Shown here one piece after another: positions 17,973 through 26,845 of a DNA stretch of 46,021 nucleotides. The stretch covers positions 1 through 46,021 of the forward strand of contig NZ_SMJZ01000051.1 of the NCBI RefSeq assembly GCF_004348345.1, given 5' to 3'. The notes under the pieces are model-generated. The model ran no database searches and was not told the DNA's origin. It saw only the letters and a program-made list of their open reading frames with translations. How positions within the stretch are numbered: position 1 is the stretch's first letter; each line of letters starts with the position of its first letter. Origin of the DNA: Nonomuraea longispora. GTDB lineage: Bacteria > Actinomycetota > Actinomycetes > Streptosporangiales > Streptosporangiaceae. The position numbers were made by a program, and so were the translations under genes.

Positions 17973-18473
17973 ATGAAGGGTTACCATGCTGGGGTGACGC
18001 AGCCTCCAGCCGGCGACCGCATCCGGGTGATCACGCGGGATCCCGACCTGGGCATCCTCGCCGCACGGTTGTTGTTCTCGTTGCAGCGGGAGGTCTTCGC
18101 CCGGCTCGCGGAGAGAGGGCACGGCGACGTGCGCCCGCGCCACGGCGCGATCCTGGCCTACCTCGACGCGGGCGGCGTCCGCGCGACCGAGCTCGCACGG
18201 CTCTCGGGCCGGCACAAGCAGATCGTCGGCCGGCTGGTCGACGAGCTCGAAACGCTCGGCTACGTGGAGCGCCGGCCGGATCCGGCCGACCGCCGCGCCA
18301 AACTCGTGGTGCCGACCGAACGCGGCCTCGACCAGCAGCGCCAGGCGGACGACATCATCGCCGCCATCGAGCGCAGGCACGCCGCGACCATCGGCGAGCC
18401 CGCCTACGCGCACCTGCGGCAGGCCCTGAAGGCGATCACCGCCGAGCACCACCTGCGGGACGGTGACGCATGA
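17973..18473 (+). CDS. MarR-family transcriptional regulator
   Basis: 166 aa. Winged helix: GHGDVRPRHGAILAYLDAGG, recognition region VRATELARLSGRHKQIVGRLVDELETLGYVERRPDPADRRAKLVVPTERG with the MarR signature D-x-R-x-K in the wing. It probably dimerises through its terminal helices. The start is ambiguous: ATG at 17973 has no ribosome binding site, and the in-frame GTG at 17994 has GAAGGG 13 nt upstream. The stop overlaps the ATG of the PHP gene (ATGA), so the two form an operon. Confidence 0.85.
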   Translation: MKGYHAGVTQPPAGDRIRVITRDPDLGILAARLLFSLQREVFARLAERGHGDVRPRHGAILAYLDAGGVRATELARLSGRHKQIVGRLVDELETLGYVERRPDPADRRAKLVVPTERGLDQQRQADDIIAAIERRHAATIGEPAYAHLRQALKAITAEHHLRDGDA

Positions 18474-19315
18474 CGGTGCCGGCGGACAGCCACGTGCACA
18501 GCGAATGGTCCTGGGACGCCCCCCAGGGGTCGATGGAGCGCTCGTGCGCGCGGGCGGTCGAGCTGGGGCTGACGGCGATCGCCTTCACCGAGCACGTCGA
18601 CCACACGGTCTGGACGGTGGCCCTCGACGCCCTCGCCCCCGGAGACCACCTCGCGACCCTGGCCGCGCCGGACGGGCTGCTCACCCCGCCGGCGTTCGAC
18701 CCGGCTTCCTACCTGGAGGAGATCGAGCGCTGCCGCGAACGTTTCCCGGCCCTTCGCATCCTGAGCGGCCTGGAGCTGGGCGAACCTCACTGGCACGCCG
18801 CTGCCGTCGCCGAGGTTCTCGCCCCCGGGCGCTTCGATCGGGTGCTCGGGTCCCTGCACTGCCTCCCGCACCGTGACGGTTTCGCCGAACCCCCCGGCCT
18901 GTACGGGCACCGGCCCGCGGCCGACGTCGTACGCGACTACCTGGCCGAGGTCGCCAGGCTCGCCGCCGGAAGCGAGGCGTTCTCCGTGCTGGCCCACATC
19001 GACTATCCGATCCGTTACTGGCCGGAGCGGGAGGCGGGCCCGTTCGACCCGACCGCGTTCGAGGAGGACTTCCGGCACGCGCTGCGGACGACCGCCCGTT
19101 CCGGCAGGGCTCTGGAGATCAACACGCGCATACCACTGCACGCGGCCATCGTCAGGTGGTGGCACGAGGAAGGCGGGGAGGCCGTCACGTTCGGCAGCGA
19201 CGCCCACGAACCCGCGGCCGTCGCCCGCGGATTCAGGGACGCAGCGGACCTGGCACAGGCCAACGGGTTCCGCCCGGGGCGCAACCCGTACGACCTGTGG
19301 CCTCGGACGGACTGA
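18470..19315 (+). CDS. PHP-domain phosphoesterase, histinol-phosphatase (HisK)-like
   Basis: 281 aa; read the call as histidinol-phosphatase-like. Metal-binding motifs of the PHP fold appear in order: DSHVHSEWSWDA (residues 6-17), AFTEHVDH (about 37-44), the Glu of SGLELGEPH, SLHCLPH, LAHIDYP and the terminal GSDAHEP. These place it with the polymerase-and-histidinol-phosphatase phosphoesterases. The final step of histidine synthesis is possible, but a MarR-coupled copy outside a his operon could act on another phosphate ester. Translation is coupled to the MarR gene by ATGA. Confidence 0.83.
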   Translation: MTVPADSHVHSEWSWDAPQGSMERSCARAVELGLTAIAFTEHVDHTVWTVALDALAPGDHLATLAAPDGLLTPPAFDPASYLEEIERCRERFPALRILSGLELGEPHWHAAAVAEVLAPGRFDRVLGSLHCLPHRDGFAEPPGLYGHRPAADVVRDYLAEVARLAAGSEAFSVLAHIDYPIRYWPEREAGPFDPTAFEEDFRHALRTTARSGRALEINTRIPLHAAIVRWWHEEGGEAVTFGSDAHEPAAVARGFRDAADLAQANGFRPGRNPYDLWPRTD

Positions 19316-19319
19316 CCGC

Positions 19320-19607
19320 GGTCGCCTACTTGATGACGAAGTCCCGCACGTCGAGAGGCTCGCGCAGCACGGAGTGGCGCCGCGAGCCGACGTCGCCGAG
19401 CGCTTCGACGCGGGGATCAACGAGCAGCTCGTACGCGCCGGCGGCCGCCCGCTCGCGGTGGCGACCCACGGCATGGCGATGACCGTATGGGTGAAGGCGC
19501 GGCTGGGCCTGAAGGACCCCGGCGGCTTCTGGACGAACCTCCGTTTTCCCGACGCGCACCTCGTCGACCTGGACTCGGGCACCGTCGAGCGAGCCTTCGC
19601 CCTTTGA
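19320..19607 (+). pseudogene. C-terminal remnant of a histidine phosphatase (phosphoglycerate mutase-like)
   Basis: In one frame the DNA reads DEVPHVERLAQHG, INEQLVRAGGRPLAVATHG and FWTNLRFPDAHLVDLD, ending at a stop at 19607. VATHG carries the second conserved histidine of the branch-2 phosphatases, but the N-terminal RHGE half is absent and there is no plausible start. It begins within a few bases of the PHP stop codon, so a deletion probably joined them. Confidence 0.6.
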
Positions 19608-19710
19608 CAGGCCTTGCGCGCCGCTCGAGCACACCGGAAAACAGCCGGAACCGCGCATCGGGAAAGACATCTTGTACACACGGTCCCGAAAGACCGAATC
19701 AACAGCTTTA

Positions 19711-19738
19711 TTGACAATCGGCAAGGCATGAATAAACA
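19711..19738 (+). promoter_or_regulatory. Candidate sigma-70-type promoter of the crystallin-like gene
   Basis: TTGACA at 19711-19716, a 16-nt spacer and TAAACA at 19733-19738, 65 nt before the start codon. The -35 box is perfect and the -10 box is weak. Confidence 0.45.
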
Positions 19739-19803
19739 ATCGGCTGTCCCGGAAAGAACCCGCAACGTCGGGGGCATAATCCACAACCCCAGGAGACATA
19801 GGG

Positions 19804-20154
19804 ATGCCTGGAACCAAAAGACTGCGCAACTCGCTCACGGTGGCCGCGTTGGCCGCCGTCTTCGCAGCGAGCCTGCCGGTCGGCGCCGCACACGCCATCA
19901 ACATCGTGGACTGCGGCAACCGTACGGACCTGCTGAAATTCACGGGGCATGACGGAGCCTGGCCGGCCACCCGCGTGCGCTGCTACGCGAACAAGGGGAC
20001 GCTGTCCGTCCGCCTGTGGGCCGACCAGATCTCCACCGGAAACAACGACATCGAATACCTCGATTACAACGGCGCCAAGGTCCGCATCAAGCGCTGGACC
20101 ATCATGAATTTCCCGAACAGGCCGCCGCACGTCGACACCATCACGATCCTCTGA
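19804..20154 (+). CDS. Secreted beta/gamma-crystallin-like protein
   Basis: 116 aa. A signal peptide (LRNSLTVAALAAVFAASLPVGAAHA) leaves a mature domain of about 85 residues: INIVDCGNRTDLLKF, VRCYANKGTLSVRLWAD, STGNNDIEYLDYNG and the terminal HVDTITIL. The Cys...CYANKG pattern and the end strand resemble the single-domain crystallin fold of Streptomyces killer-toxin-like protein (SKLP), a cytotoxic secreted protein. I rely on pattern memory for this; function as a toxin is only a possibility. The ATG follows AGGAGA by 7 nt. It has its own promoter and terminator. Confidence 0.7.
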   Translation: MPGTKRLRNSLTVAALAAVFAASLPVGAAHAINIVDCGNRTDLLKFTGHDGAWPATRVRCYANKGTLSVRLWADQISTGNNDIEYLDYNGAKVRIKRWTIMNFPNRPPHVDTITIL

Positions 20155-20225
20155 GACAACCGGCGGCGTCCCTGTCCGCCTGAATGAGCATTCTTCGCGC
20201 GACACGGTTGGGGAACCGGAGAACA

Positions 20226-20264
20226 GCAGGCCCCTGACGGCGACACAGCCGATCAGGGGCCTGC
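20226..20264. terminator. Bidirectional terminator hairpin
   Basis: GCAGGCCCCTGA (20226-20237) pairs perfectly with TCAGGGGCCTGC (20253-20264). It separates the convergent crystallin-like and lipoprotein genes. The GCCCCTGA...TCAGGGGC core is the same as in the hairpins beside the two tRNA fragments further right. Confidence 0.8.
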
Positions 20265-20303
20265 GCATTCGCAAACCGAAAAGGGCAGAGCGAACCCATT
20301 GGT

Positions 20304-21182
20304 TCAGCGCCCGTCCAGTCCCCGCGGCACCGGCACCCCCGTACCGGAGTCGAGCACGAGACGCTCACCCAGCGGCCGGGCCAGCGTGACCGTGGTCACG
20401 GCCGACTCGAGTATCGTCGGGCAAGGCCTGCCGGGGTCGGTGTTCTCCTTGTCCACGCCGACCACCACCACCTGGTCCGTTTCGTGAACGCGCACCCCGT
20501 GAACGTTGTCGCAGGCACCGTACCCATAGCGCAGCCGCAGTTCGTGCGGCCTGTCCGCGACGCGGTCGTACGCCATCACCTCCTCGGTGCTTCCCTCCAC
20601 CCGCTCGGGACGGGCGGAGACGGCCGAGGGATCGACCGCCACATGGACCTTCTTCTGCTCGACCCCCTCGACGGTGAACACCCAGGCAGGCATGCGGACC
20701 GTACCGCGACTGGTCTCCAGCGGCACCCTGCCCAGCTTCACACCGGTCACCCGGAGCGAACGGCATCCCTTGGCCGGGCACTGCTCCTCGACGAGGCCGG
20801 CCGGTTCGCTGAACTCCTCGTACGCGCTCGCCGCCGCGATGAGCGGCACCTGCGAGACCGCGCCGTCCGGCCACCGCACCTCGGCGTCGGCCGGAGGATC
20901 GGTGGGCAGTTCGGCGGCCAGCCGCCAGGCGCCGTTGTGCGAGCTCCTGTTCACCCAGGCCGGGACGCGGCCCACGTGGTTCCACCCTCGCGGGTTGAGC
21001 ACTTCCAGCGCGACGAACCCCTGGCGCCAGGCCCTGTCGTCGGCCGAACCCTGCCAGCGTTCCGCCACGTGACGCGCACGCGCCTCGAACCCGCCGGGGG
21101 ATGCACCGGGCGAGGCCCGTTGTGCCCAGCCGCAGGAGGCCGGCAGCAGCGCCAGGGACAGACACACGATCATCATTCGCAC
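20304..21182 (-). CDS. Putative lipoprotein of unknown function
   Basis: 292 aa. The start is GTG after GGAGGAG with 5 nt spacing. The first 16 residues (MRMMIVCLSLALLPAS) are a hydrophobic signal ending at Cys-17; the box PASC is a weak lipobox, so lipid anchoring is likely but not certain. The mature part has no recognised domain. It is soluble and strand-rich, with paired cysteines (EEQCPAKGCRSL) and a C-terminal VVVGVDKENTDPGRPCPTI. It faces the pentapeptide pseudogene across a 70-bp divergent region. Confidence 0.6.
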   Translation of the reverse strand: MRMMIVCLSLALLPASCGWAQRASPGASPGGFEARARHVAERWQGSADDRAWRQGFVALEVLNPRGWNHVGRVPAWVNRSSHNGAWRLAAELPTDPPADAEVRWPDGAVSQVPLIAAASAYEEFSEPAGLVEEQCPAKGCRSLRVTGVKLGRVPLETSRGTVRMPAWVFTVEGVEQKKVHVAVDPSAVSARPERVEGSTEEVMAYDRVADRPHELRLRYGYGACDNVHGVRVHETDQVVVVGVDKENTDPGRPCPTILESAVTTVTLARPLGERLVLDSGTGVPVPRGLDGR

Positions 21183-21253
21183 GGGGTCTCCTCCCTCACC
21201 ATGATGATCCAACGCCTGACGACCCGCCCGCCTTTCCGGCCCTTCGAAGAGGC

Positions 21254-22080
21254 ATGAAGCGCAGCCGCCCCCAGGTGCCGGCCCGTGAGATCATCGCCGC
21301 GGCCGTAGCCGCCAGAGCCCGCCGCGAAACGCGCGCCGCGGCACGTGCCGCCGAATCTGAGCAGGCCCCACCACCGGCCGAGACCGAGGCGCCACAAGCC
21401 CTCCATCGGGGCGCCGGCTGCTCTGGCTCTCCCCGGTCCTGGCTCTGATCGCGGCCACCGCCGGAGGGACCGTGCTACTGCCCTTCCCCGGCTTGTTCAC
21501 CGCACAGGGCCTGTAGTAAACCGCGCAGACCCTCGACACCACACGCCAGGGGCAGTTCACCGACCGGTACACGAAGGCCGTCGACCAACTGGGCGCCGGC
21601 AAACTCGATGCCCGGCTCGGCGGCATCTACGCCCTCGAACGGGTCGCCAGAGATTCGGCCCGCAACCATCAGAACGTCTACGACGTACTGGCGGCGTTCA
21701 TCCGCGAACACGACCCCGCACCCACGGCGAAGCCTCCCGCGAGACCGGCCACCGACATCCAGGCCGCACTGACCACGTCGGCCACCGGAAGGCCGACCTG
21801 GACGCCCGCACCATCGACCTGATGGAGATCCGCGCACCCGGTGCCAGGCTGACCGGCGCGCGCCTGGCCCAGGCTGACATGAGCAGGGCGATCCTGACCA
21901 ACGCGAAGCTGCCCCTGGCGTTTCTGAAGGGCGCGGACCTGAGCAGCGCGGATCTGGCCGGCGCGAACCCGACCAACGCCGACCTGCGGGGCGCGACCCT
22001 GACCGACGTCTCCGGCATGACGGAACAAGACCTCCGACGCCAGGCCCGCGTCGATGCGACGACCCGATTCTGTGGCGGCC
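21254..22080 (+). pseudogene. Broken pentapeptide-repeat membrane protein gene
   Basis: An ATG opens MKRSRPQVPAREIIAAA in one frame. A second frame then carries a membrane helix (LWLSPVLALIAATAGGTVLL), is cut by adjacent TAG and TAA stops at about 21513-21518 and continues as QFTDRYTKAVDQLGAGKLD and GIYALERVARDS. Near 21790 the sense shifts again to RTIDLMEIRAPGARLTG and a pentapeptide array (ANLxxA-like: GADLSSADLAG, NADLRGATLTD). At least two frameshifts and two stops make the gene non-functional. Confidence 0.75.
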
Positions 22081-22091
22081 CCGCGTACCCC

Positions 22092-23171
22092 TCACCCCTG
22101 TCCGACGTGCCGCTCGGCCAGGGCCGAGCCGAACCTCTCCACCGCCAGATAGGTACGCACATGCGGATGGCGGCTGCCGACCGCGACGTCGCGCCAGTAC
22201 CGCTGCAGCGGGTTCGCGGTGTCGAACCCGCTCGCGCCGTACAGGTCGAGCATGAGCTCGACGGCCGCCCTGCAGTCTCCACCCGCCCCCGCCAGATCCA
22301 TGTCCAGGCCGGTGTGGCCGGCGTCGGACAGGTCGGCCGCGTCCAGCGCCCGGGCGATCGCGAGCATCGTACGTTCGGCCCGGTTGACCAGGTGGGTCGC
22401 CTCCGCCAGCCAGTGCCTGGCCCCCGGTGACTCCCCCATGCGCGAGTAGGCGGTCATGTACGGCTTCCGGTCGGAAGCGAACAGTTCGTCGGTCACATCG
22501 AGCGCGCCGCGGGACGCTCCCACCACCGGACCGAGCACCGTGAGGCCGTACATCAGCCGTTTGCCGATCGCCGGCATGGACATCTCCGCCACCCGCTCGG
22601 CCGGCACCAGCGCGCCGTCGGCGGTGAGGCTGTGGCTGCCGGTCCCGCGCATGCCGGCCATGTGCCAGGTCCGCTCGACGGTCAGGTCGGCCAACGGGAT
22701 GACGGCCAGGCAGAGCCGGCCGTCGACCATCAGGGCCAGCCCCGCCCAGGTCGCGTCCTCGCACCCGGAGACGTTCGGCCAGCTTCCCGTCACCCGGATC
22801 CCTCCGGCGACGGGTTCACCCCGGCCGAGGGGAAGACCGGACCCGCAGGTCAGGGCGTCGGGGTCGGCGAAGTACTCCTGCTGGACCGACCAGGGGAGGT
22901 ACGCGGCCACGAGATCCTTGCTCGTCGCGCACGTTCCGGCGATCCAGGCCGTGGACGGACAGGCCCGCCCCAGCGAGGCCAGGCGCCGGGCCATCGTTTC
23001 CGCCCCGGCCCCGGCGCCCCCGTACGCCCGCGGTGTGCGCAGCGCGAAGCCCCCGCTCGCGCCGACCGCGTGCAGGCTCTCGGGCGCCACGCGACCGTTC
23101 AGGTCCGCCTTCTCAGCGTGTGCGCGCAGCACCCGGCACGTCTCTTCGTCGCTCGTCGAATGGTCGGTCAT
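22092..23171 (-). CDS. Acyl-CoA-dehydrogenase-fold flavin-dependent oxygenase
   Basis: 359 aa with the fold of acyl-CoA dehydrogenases: an N-terminal helical part (RTPRAYGGAGAGAETMARRLASLGRACPSTAWI), a middle barrel (ITGSWPNVSGC-like VTGSWPNVSGCEDATWAGLALMV) and a C-terminal four-helix region. It lacks an obvious acyl-CoA dehydrogenase catalytic glutamate. The Gly-x-SWPNxSG stretch resembles two-component flavin monooxygenases such as HsaA/HpaB relatives, so hydroxylation of an aromatic or natural product using supplied reduced flavin is a fair guess. The start is an ATG with a poor ribosome binding site; a GTG 18 nt upstream is an alternative. It is divergent from an AraC regulator that probably controls it. 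Confidence 0.7.
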   Translation of the reverse strand: MTDHSTSDEETCRVLRAHAEKADLNGRVAPESLHAVGASGGFALRTPRAYGGAGAGAETMARRLASLGRACPSTAWIAGTCATSKDLVAAYLPWSVQQEYFADPDALTCGSGLPLGRGEPVAGGIRVTGSWPNVSGCEDATWAGLALMVDGRLCLAVIPLADLTVERTWHMAGMRGTGSHSLTADGALVPAERVAEMSMPAIGKRLMYGLTVLGPVVGASRGALDVTDELFASDRKPYMTAYSRMGESPGARHWLAEATHLVNRAERTMLAIARALDAADLSDAGHTGLDMDLAGAGGDCRAAVELMLDLYGASGFDTANPLQRYWRDVAVGSRHPHVRTYLAVERFGSALAERHVGQG

Positions 23172-23281
23172 GTACGCACACTCAACCACCGGCCACGTGG
23201 CCAGGCCATACGCGAACGGCCCAGCTTCATACGCCTATGTGCCGCCAGGGCTGACCGGCGACGTTGGCTAGCATCTGCCGC

Positions 23282-24220
23282 ATGGATGTGATCAGCGAGG
23301 TGATCCGTACCATCCGCGCCGGAAGCGCCAACGCCCGCCTGATCAAGCAGTCCGGTTCCCGGGGCATGCGTTTCCCCGCCTTCTCCGGCAGTGGATTCCA
23401 CATCGCGTTGCGCGGCTCCTGCTGGCTGATCAGGTCCACCGGGGAACCGGTGAGGGTGGAAACGGGCGACATCGTGCTCGTCCCGTCCGGGGCCGAGCAC
23501 GGATTCAGCCATGCTCCGTGTGCGCTGGAGGATCTTCCGGTGGCGGAGCCCGGCTCCCAGCCGCCGGGTCCCGGCCCCCTCGACTTCGACTTCCTGTGCG
23601 GCGCCTACCTGCTCGACCACGGCCGGGCTCCGCAGTACCTTCAGGCGCTCCCCGACGTGATCACGGTCACGCCGGACTATGGCCTCCGCCCCGAACTGCG
23701 CTCGCTGACCGAACTGTTCGGCGCGGACCTCTCCCATACGCGGCTGGGCACCGGCGCGACCCGCTCCGCGCTGGTGGACCTCACCCTCGTCCACGCGCTA
23801 CGCCAGTGGCACGAGGTCCAGGGCGCGGCCGGGACGCCGATGATCGGCGATCCGGCGATCGCCACCGCGATCCAGGAGATCCACCGCGATCCGGCGAGGC
23901 CGTGGACGGTGGCCCGGCTCAGCGAGGTCGCGGGCATGTCCCGTACGGTGTTCACCCGCCGATTCACCGCACAGATGGGCAGGCCGCCCATGAAATACGT
24001 GACCGGCTGGCGCCTCGACTACGCCGCCCGCCTCCTGCGGGAGACGGATGCCCCGCTGGCGACCATCGCCCGCCAGATCGGGTACGCGACCGAGTTCGCG
24101 TTCGCGGGCGCGTTCCGCCGCGAGTACGGCCTCTCGCCGGGCCGCTACCGCCACTCCACCACAACGGCCCGCGGCACCTCACCCGCCCACCACGTACGGC
24201 GACGCATTGAGAGCAGTTGA
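23282..24220 (+). CDS. AraC-family regulator with cupin sensor domain
   Basis: 312 aa. The N-terminal half is a cupin (FHIALRGSCWLI, VETGDIVLVPSGAEHGFSH), as in the Cupin_6 AraC group that senses small molecules. The C-terminal ~100 residues hold the two helix-turn-helix motifs: WTVARLSEVAGMSRTVFTRRFTAQMG and APLATIARQIGYATEFAFAGAFRREYGLSPGRYR. It is divergent from the flavin oxygenase gene across ~110 bp and upstream of an MFS exporter, so it likely regulates one or both. Confidence 0.87.
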   Translation: MDVISEVIRTIRAGSANARLIKQSGSRGMRFPAFSGSGFHIALRGSCWLIRSTGEPVRVETGDIVLVPSGAEHGFSHAPCALEDLPVAEPGSQPPGPGPLDFDFLCGAYLLDHGRAPQYLQALPDVITVTPDYGLRPELRSLTELFGADLSHTRLGTGATRSALVDLTLVHALRQWHEVQGAAGTPMIGDPAIATAIQEIHRDPARPWTVARLSEVAGMSRTVFTRRFTAQMGRPPMKYVTGWRLDYAARLLRETDAPLATIARQIGYATEFAFAGAFRREYGLSPGRYRHSTTTARGTSPAHHVRRRIESS

Positions 24221-24285
24221 ACGCTGCGGATGACCGGCACTTCCACTTTCCAGAGCCTCCACCGCCACACCAAGGAAGATGGTCC

Positions 24286-25593
24286 GTGACAGAGGTCGTC
24301 CCCCTGCGCAGGAACGCGCGCTTCCAGTGGTTGTGGCTCGGCAGCGCGGTGTCTCGGCTGGGGTCAGAGTTCACCAGGCTGGCCATGCCGCTGCTGGTGC
24401 TCGCGCTCACCGGCTCACCCGGGCTGGCGGGCATCGTCGCCGGGGCCCGCACCGTCGCGTTTCTGCTGATCCAGATACCGGCAGGCGTCTGGGTGGATCG
24501 GTGGGACCGCCGCCGTACGCTGTTGACCGCCCAGAGCCTCCAGGCGGTCGTCTCAGCGCTGCTGGCCGCACTGATCCTCACCGACCAGGTACAGATCTGG
24601 CACTTCGTCACGCTGGCGGTGCTCGACACGCTCTGCGCCGCGTTCATCGAGCCTGTCCGGGACACCGCCATTCGCGGCATCGTTCCCACAAGCCAGCTGC
24701 ACGGCGCCTACGCCCAGGAGGAGTCCCGCACACATGCCGCCGGGCTGATCGGCCCTCCGCTCGGCGGCCTGCTGTACGGCCTGGGACGGGCAGTGCCCTT
24801 CGTCGTCGAGGCCCTCACCTTCCTTGCCGCCGCGCTCTTCTACATCCTCGCGAAGGTCCCACGCCGCCCGTCGGACCCGTCACAAACCTCCACACGAGAG
24901 GACAGCGAGGAACCCCACCTGACGCGGCGTGGCATGCGCCGCGAAGCAACCGAGGCCCTCATGTGGCTGTGGCACCGGCGGGGCCTGCGGGAGGTCACCG
25001 CGGCGGTGATGGTCCTCAACCTGCTGGGCGGGGCATTCCTGATACCTCTCATCGTGCTGGTCGGCGAACGCGGCGGCAGTGCCCTCACCACCGGCACGGT
25101 CCTGGCCGGCCTCGGCATCGGCGGACTGGCCGGGGCACTGCTGTCAGGCCGCATCAGCAAACTCCTGCCGCCCGGCAGACTGTTGCCGGCCGTCTTGACG
25201 ATCTTCGGCGCCGCTCTGGCCGCCACGGCGCTGCCGTGGGGAGCGTGGTGGCCCATGGTGCCCTTGATCTTCATCACCCTGTCGACACCCTCGCTGAACG
25301 TCGTGCTGAACGTGGTGATCGCACGAATGGTGCCCGAAGCGATGCTCGGCCGGATGGGCGCGGTCCTCAGCATGGGCGGCATGGCGCTCAAACCCTTCGG
25401 CCCGGTTCTGGGCGGAACACTGGCTGCGGCACTGGGCGGCGCCGCGGCGCTCGTCATCCTGGGTGGGCTACTCGGCCTGACCGCCGCCGCAGCCGCGCTC
25501 AGCAGAGAACTGCGCCACTTCACCGGGTACGTCTCCCCTGCCGCAGACGACGCCCTCCAGCCGGAGGCAAGGCATGGGCAGGCGCCTGAATAG
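24286..25593 (+). CDS. MFS exporter (MFS_3/enterobactin-exporter-like)
   Basis: 435 aa and about 12 membrane segments. RRNARFQWLWLGSAVSRLGSEFTRLAMPLLVLAL at the start and GVWVDRWDRRRTLL (motif A) are hallmarks of the 12-helix MFS_3 exporters related to EntS and macrolide pumps. SRTHAAGLIGPPLGGLLYG in the middle fits too. The chosen GTG is 9 nt after AAGGA; a frame extends 69 nt upstream. It lies 65 nt after the AraC gene on the same strand. Substrate unknown. Confidence 0.85.
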   Translation: MTEVVPLRRNARFQWLWLGSAVSRLGSEFTRLAMPLLVLALTGSPGLAGIVAGARTVAFLLIQIPAGVWVDRWDRRRTLLTAQSLQAVVSALLAALILTDQVQIWHFVTLAVLDTLCAAFIEPVRDTAIRGIVPTSQLHGAYAQEESRTHAAGLIGPPLGGLLYGLGRAVPFVVEALTFLAAALFYILAKVPRRPSDPSQTSTREDSEEPHLTRRGMRREATEALMWLWHRRGLREVTAAVMVLNLLGGAFLIPLIVLVGERGGSALTTGTVLAGLGIGGLAGALLSGRISKLLPPGRLLPAVLTIFGAALAATALPWGAWWPMVPLIFITLSTPSLNVVLNVVIARMVPEAMLGRMGAVLSMGGMALKPFGPVLGGTLAAALGGAAALVILGGLLGLTAAAAALSRELRHFTGYVSPAADDALQPEARHGQAPE

Positions 25594-26012
25594 GCACATA
25601 TGGCCCTCGACCGTCGATCCGTACCAGCCCACGCAGCAAGTATTCAGCCACCACTGCCCGCTGGCCGTCATTCGTTCGACCGTTCGAACCTGTTCGGGTG
25701 GCCTTCAAGGTGGATCCCAGCAATGCGCTTGCCAGTGCGCCCGTGAGTTGCCGATACTCGTCGTGGTGATCCGTCGGCGAGCCCGCCGCGTACCTGCTTG
25801 GTGAGCCGTACGGCAACGCGTCAGGGCACTGGCGCGGCGATGGTGTCTTGGAAGTCGGGCGGATCACCAATATGCCAACAAAGGTCCAGTTCGAGCCGTT
25901 CCGCGTGCCGAGATGCGCACCCCGCGGGCGGGCGATGGGCCGCCAGCCACCCGACCTCACCGTCCGATCATTCCGCGGGGAGGGCCTGCAGGCTGAGCAT
26001 CTGGGGGACCTC
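25594..26012. other. Gap without a supported gene
   Basis: Lower GC than its neighbours. Open frames here on both strands are short, lack ribosome binding sites and show no recognisable motifs. The frame of the downstream methyltransferase extends back to 25848, so up to 165 nt could belong to it. Confidence 0.4.
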
Positions 26013-26651
26013 GTGCACCCGGCCGTCGCCGGCTACACGCTCGCCCACACCACGCCGGCTGATGCCGTACTCCGCGAACTCGCCGCCGAGACCAACGAGG
26101 CCACCGGCGGCGTGGCCCTCATGCAGATCACCCACGACGAGGATGCGCTGCTGACCATGCTGACCCAGCTCACCGGCGCCCGGCGGGCTATCGAGGTCGG
26201 CGTCTTCACCGGGTACTCTTCGATCTGCATCGCCCGTGGGCTCCCCACCGACGGACACCTCCTGGCCCTGGACGTCAGCGACAAATGGACCGCCATCGCG
26301 GACCGCCACTGGGAGAAAGCCGGGGTGTCCGATCGCATCGAGTTGCGGCTCGGCCCCGCCCTGGACAGCCTCCGCGCCCTCCCCGCCACAGCCGACTACG
26401 ACTTCGCCTTCATCGACGCCGACAAGGAGAACTATGCCGCGTACTACGAGGAGATCCTCCTCCGACTGCGCCCCGGCGGCGTCATCGTGCTCGACAACGT
26501 CCCGCAGGGCAGCCGTGTCCTGGACCCGGTCCACCAGGAGCCGCGCCACGTGACCATGCGCGGGCTCAACGACCTGGTGGCCGGTGACGACCGGGGCGAC
26601 GCCGTGATGCTGCCGCTCCGCGACGGCGTCACGATCATCCGCAAGCGCTGA
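26013..26651 (+). CDS. Caffeoyl-CoA-type O-methyltransferase
   Basis: About 212 aa, normal for this family of SAM- and metal-dependent O-methyltransferases. Motifs: AIEVGVFTGYSSICIARGLP (SAM motif I, about residues 55-74), LLALDVSDKW, the metal-binding YDFAFIDADKENYAAYYEEILLRLRPGGVIVLDN (about 132-165) with Asp and Asn ligands. The GTG at 26013 is 5 nt after GGGGGA and begins the conserved HPAVAGYTLAHTTPADAVLRELAAET. Longer starts at 25935 or 25848 are possible but lie outside the family's usual length. Acceptor unknown; typically catechol-like. Confidence 0.82.
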   Translation: MHPAVAGYTLAHTTPADAVLRELAAETNEATGGVALMQITHDEDALLTMLTQLTGARRAIEVGVFTGYSSICIARGLPTDGHLLALDVSDKWTAIADRHWEKAGVSDRIELRLGPALDSLRALPATADYDFAFIDADKENYAAYYEEILLRLRPGGVIVLDNVPQGSRVLDPVHQEPRHVTMRGLNDLVAGDDRGDAVMLPLRDGVTIIRKR

Positions 26652-26845
26652 CCCACCTGCCGTGGGCACAGCCGAGGAGCCGGCGAACGGTGCGCCCGGC
26701 GGCGGTGTCGTGCGGAAGCCTACGGTCGTTCCGTGAGCGACTCCGGGCAGATGTCCCGTCAACGCGCGGCCGTTCTGCTCAAGCGGTGGTCGTGAACAAC
26801 CGACATCCGGCCGGGTAAGACGACGTTGCTGTACAGACACCTGCA

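Noticed and set aside
26810..26835. P-loop-like peptide GKTTLLYR in a short plus-strand stretch
   Set aside because: It is only about ten residues with no further similarity on either side; most likely coincidence.
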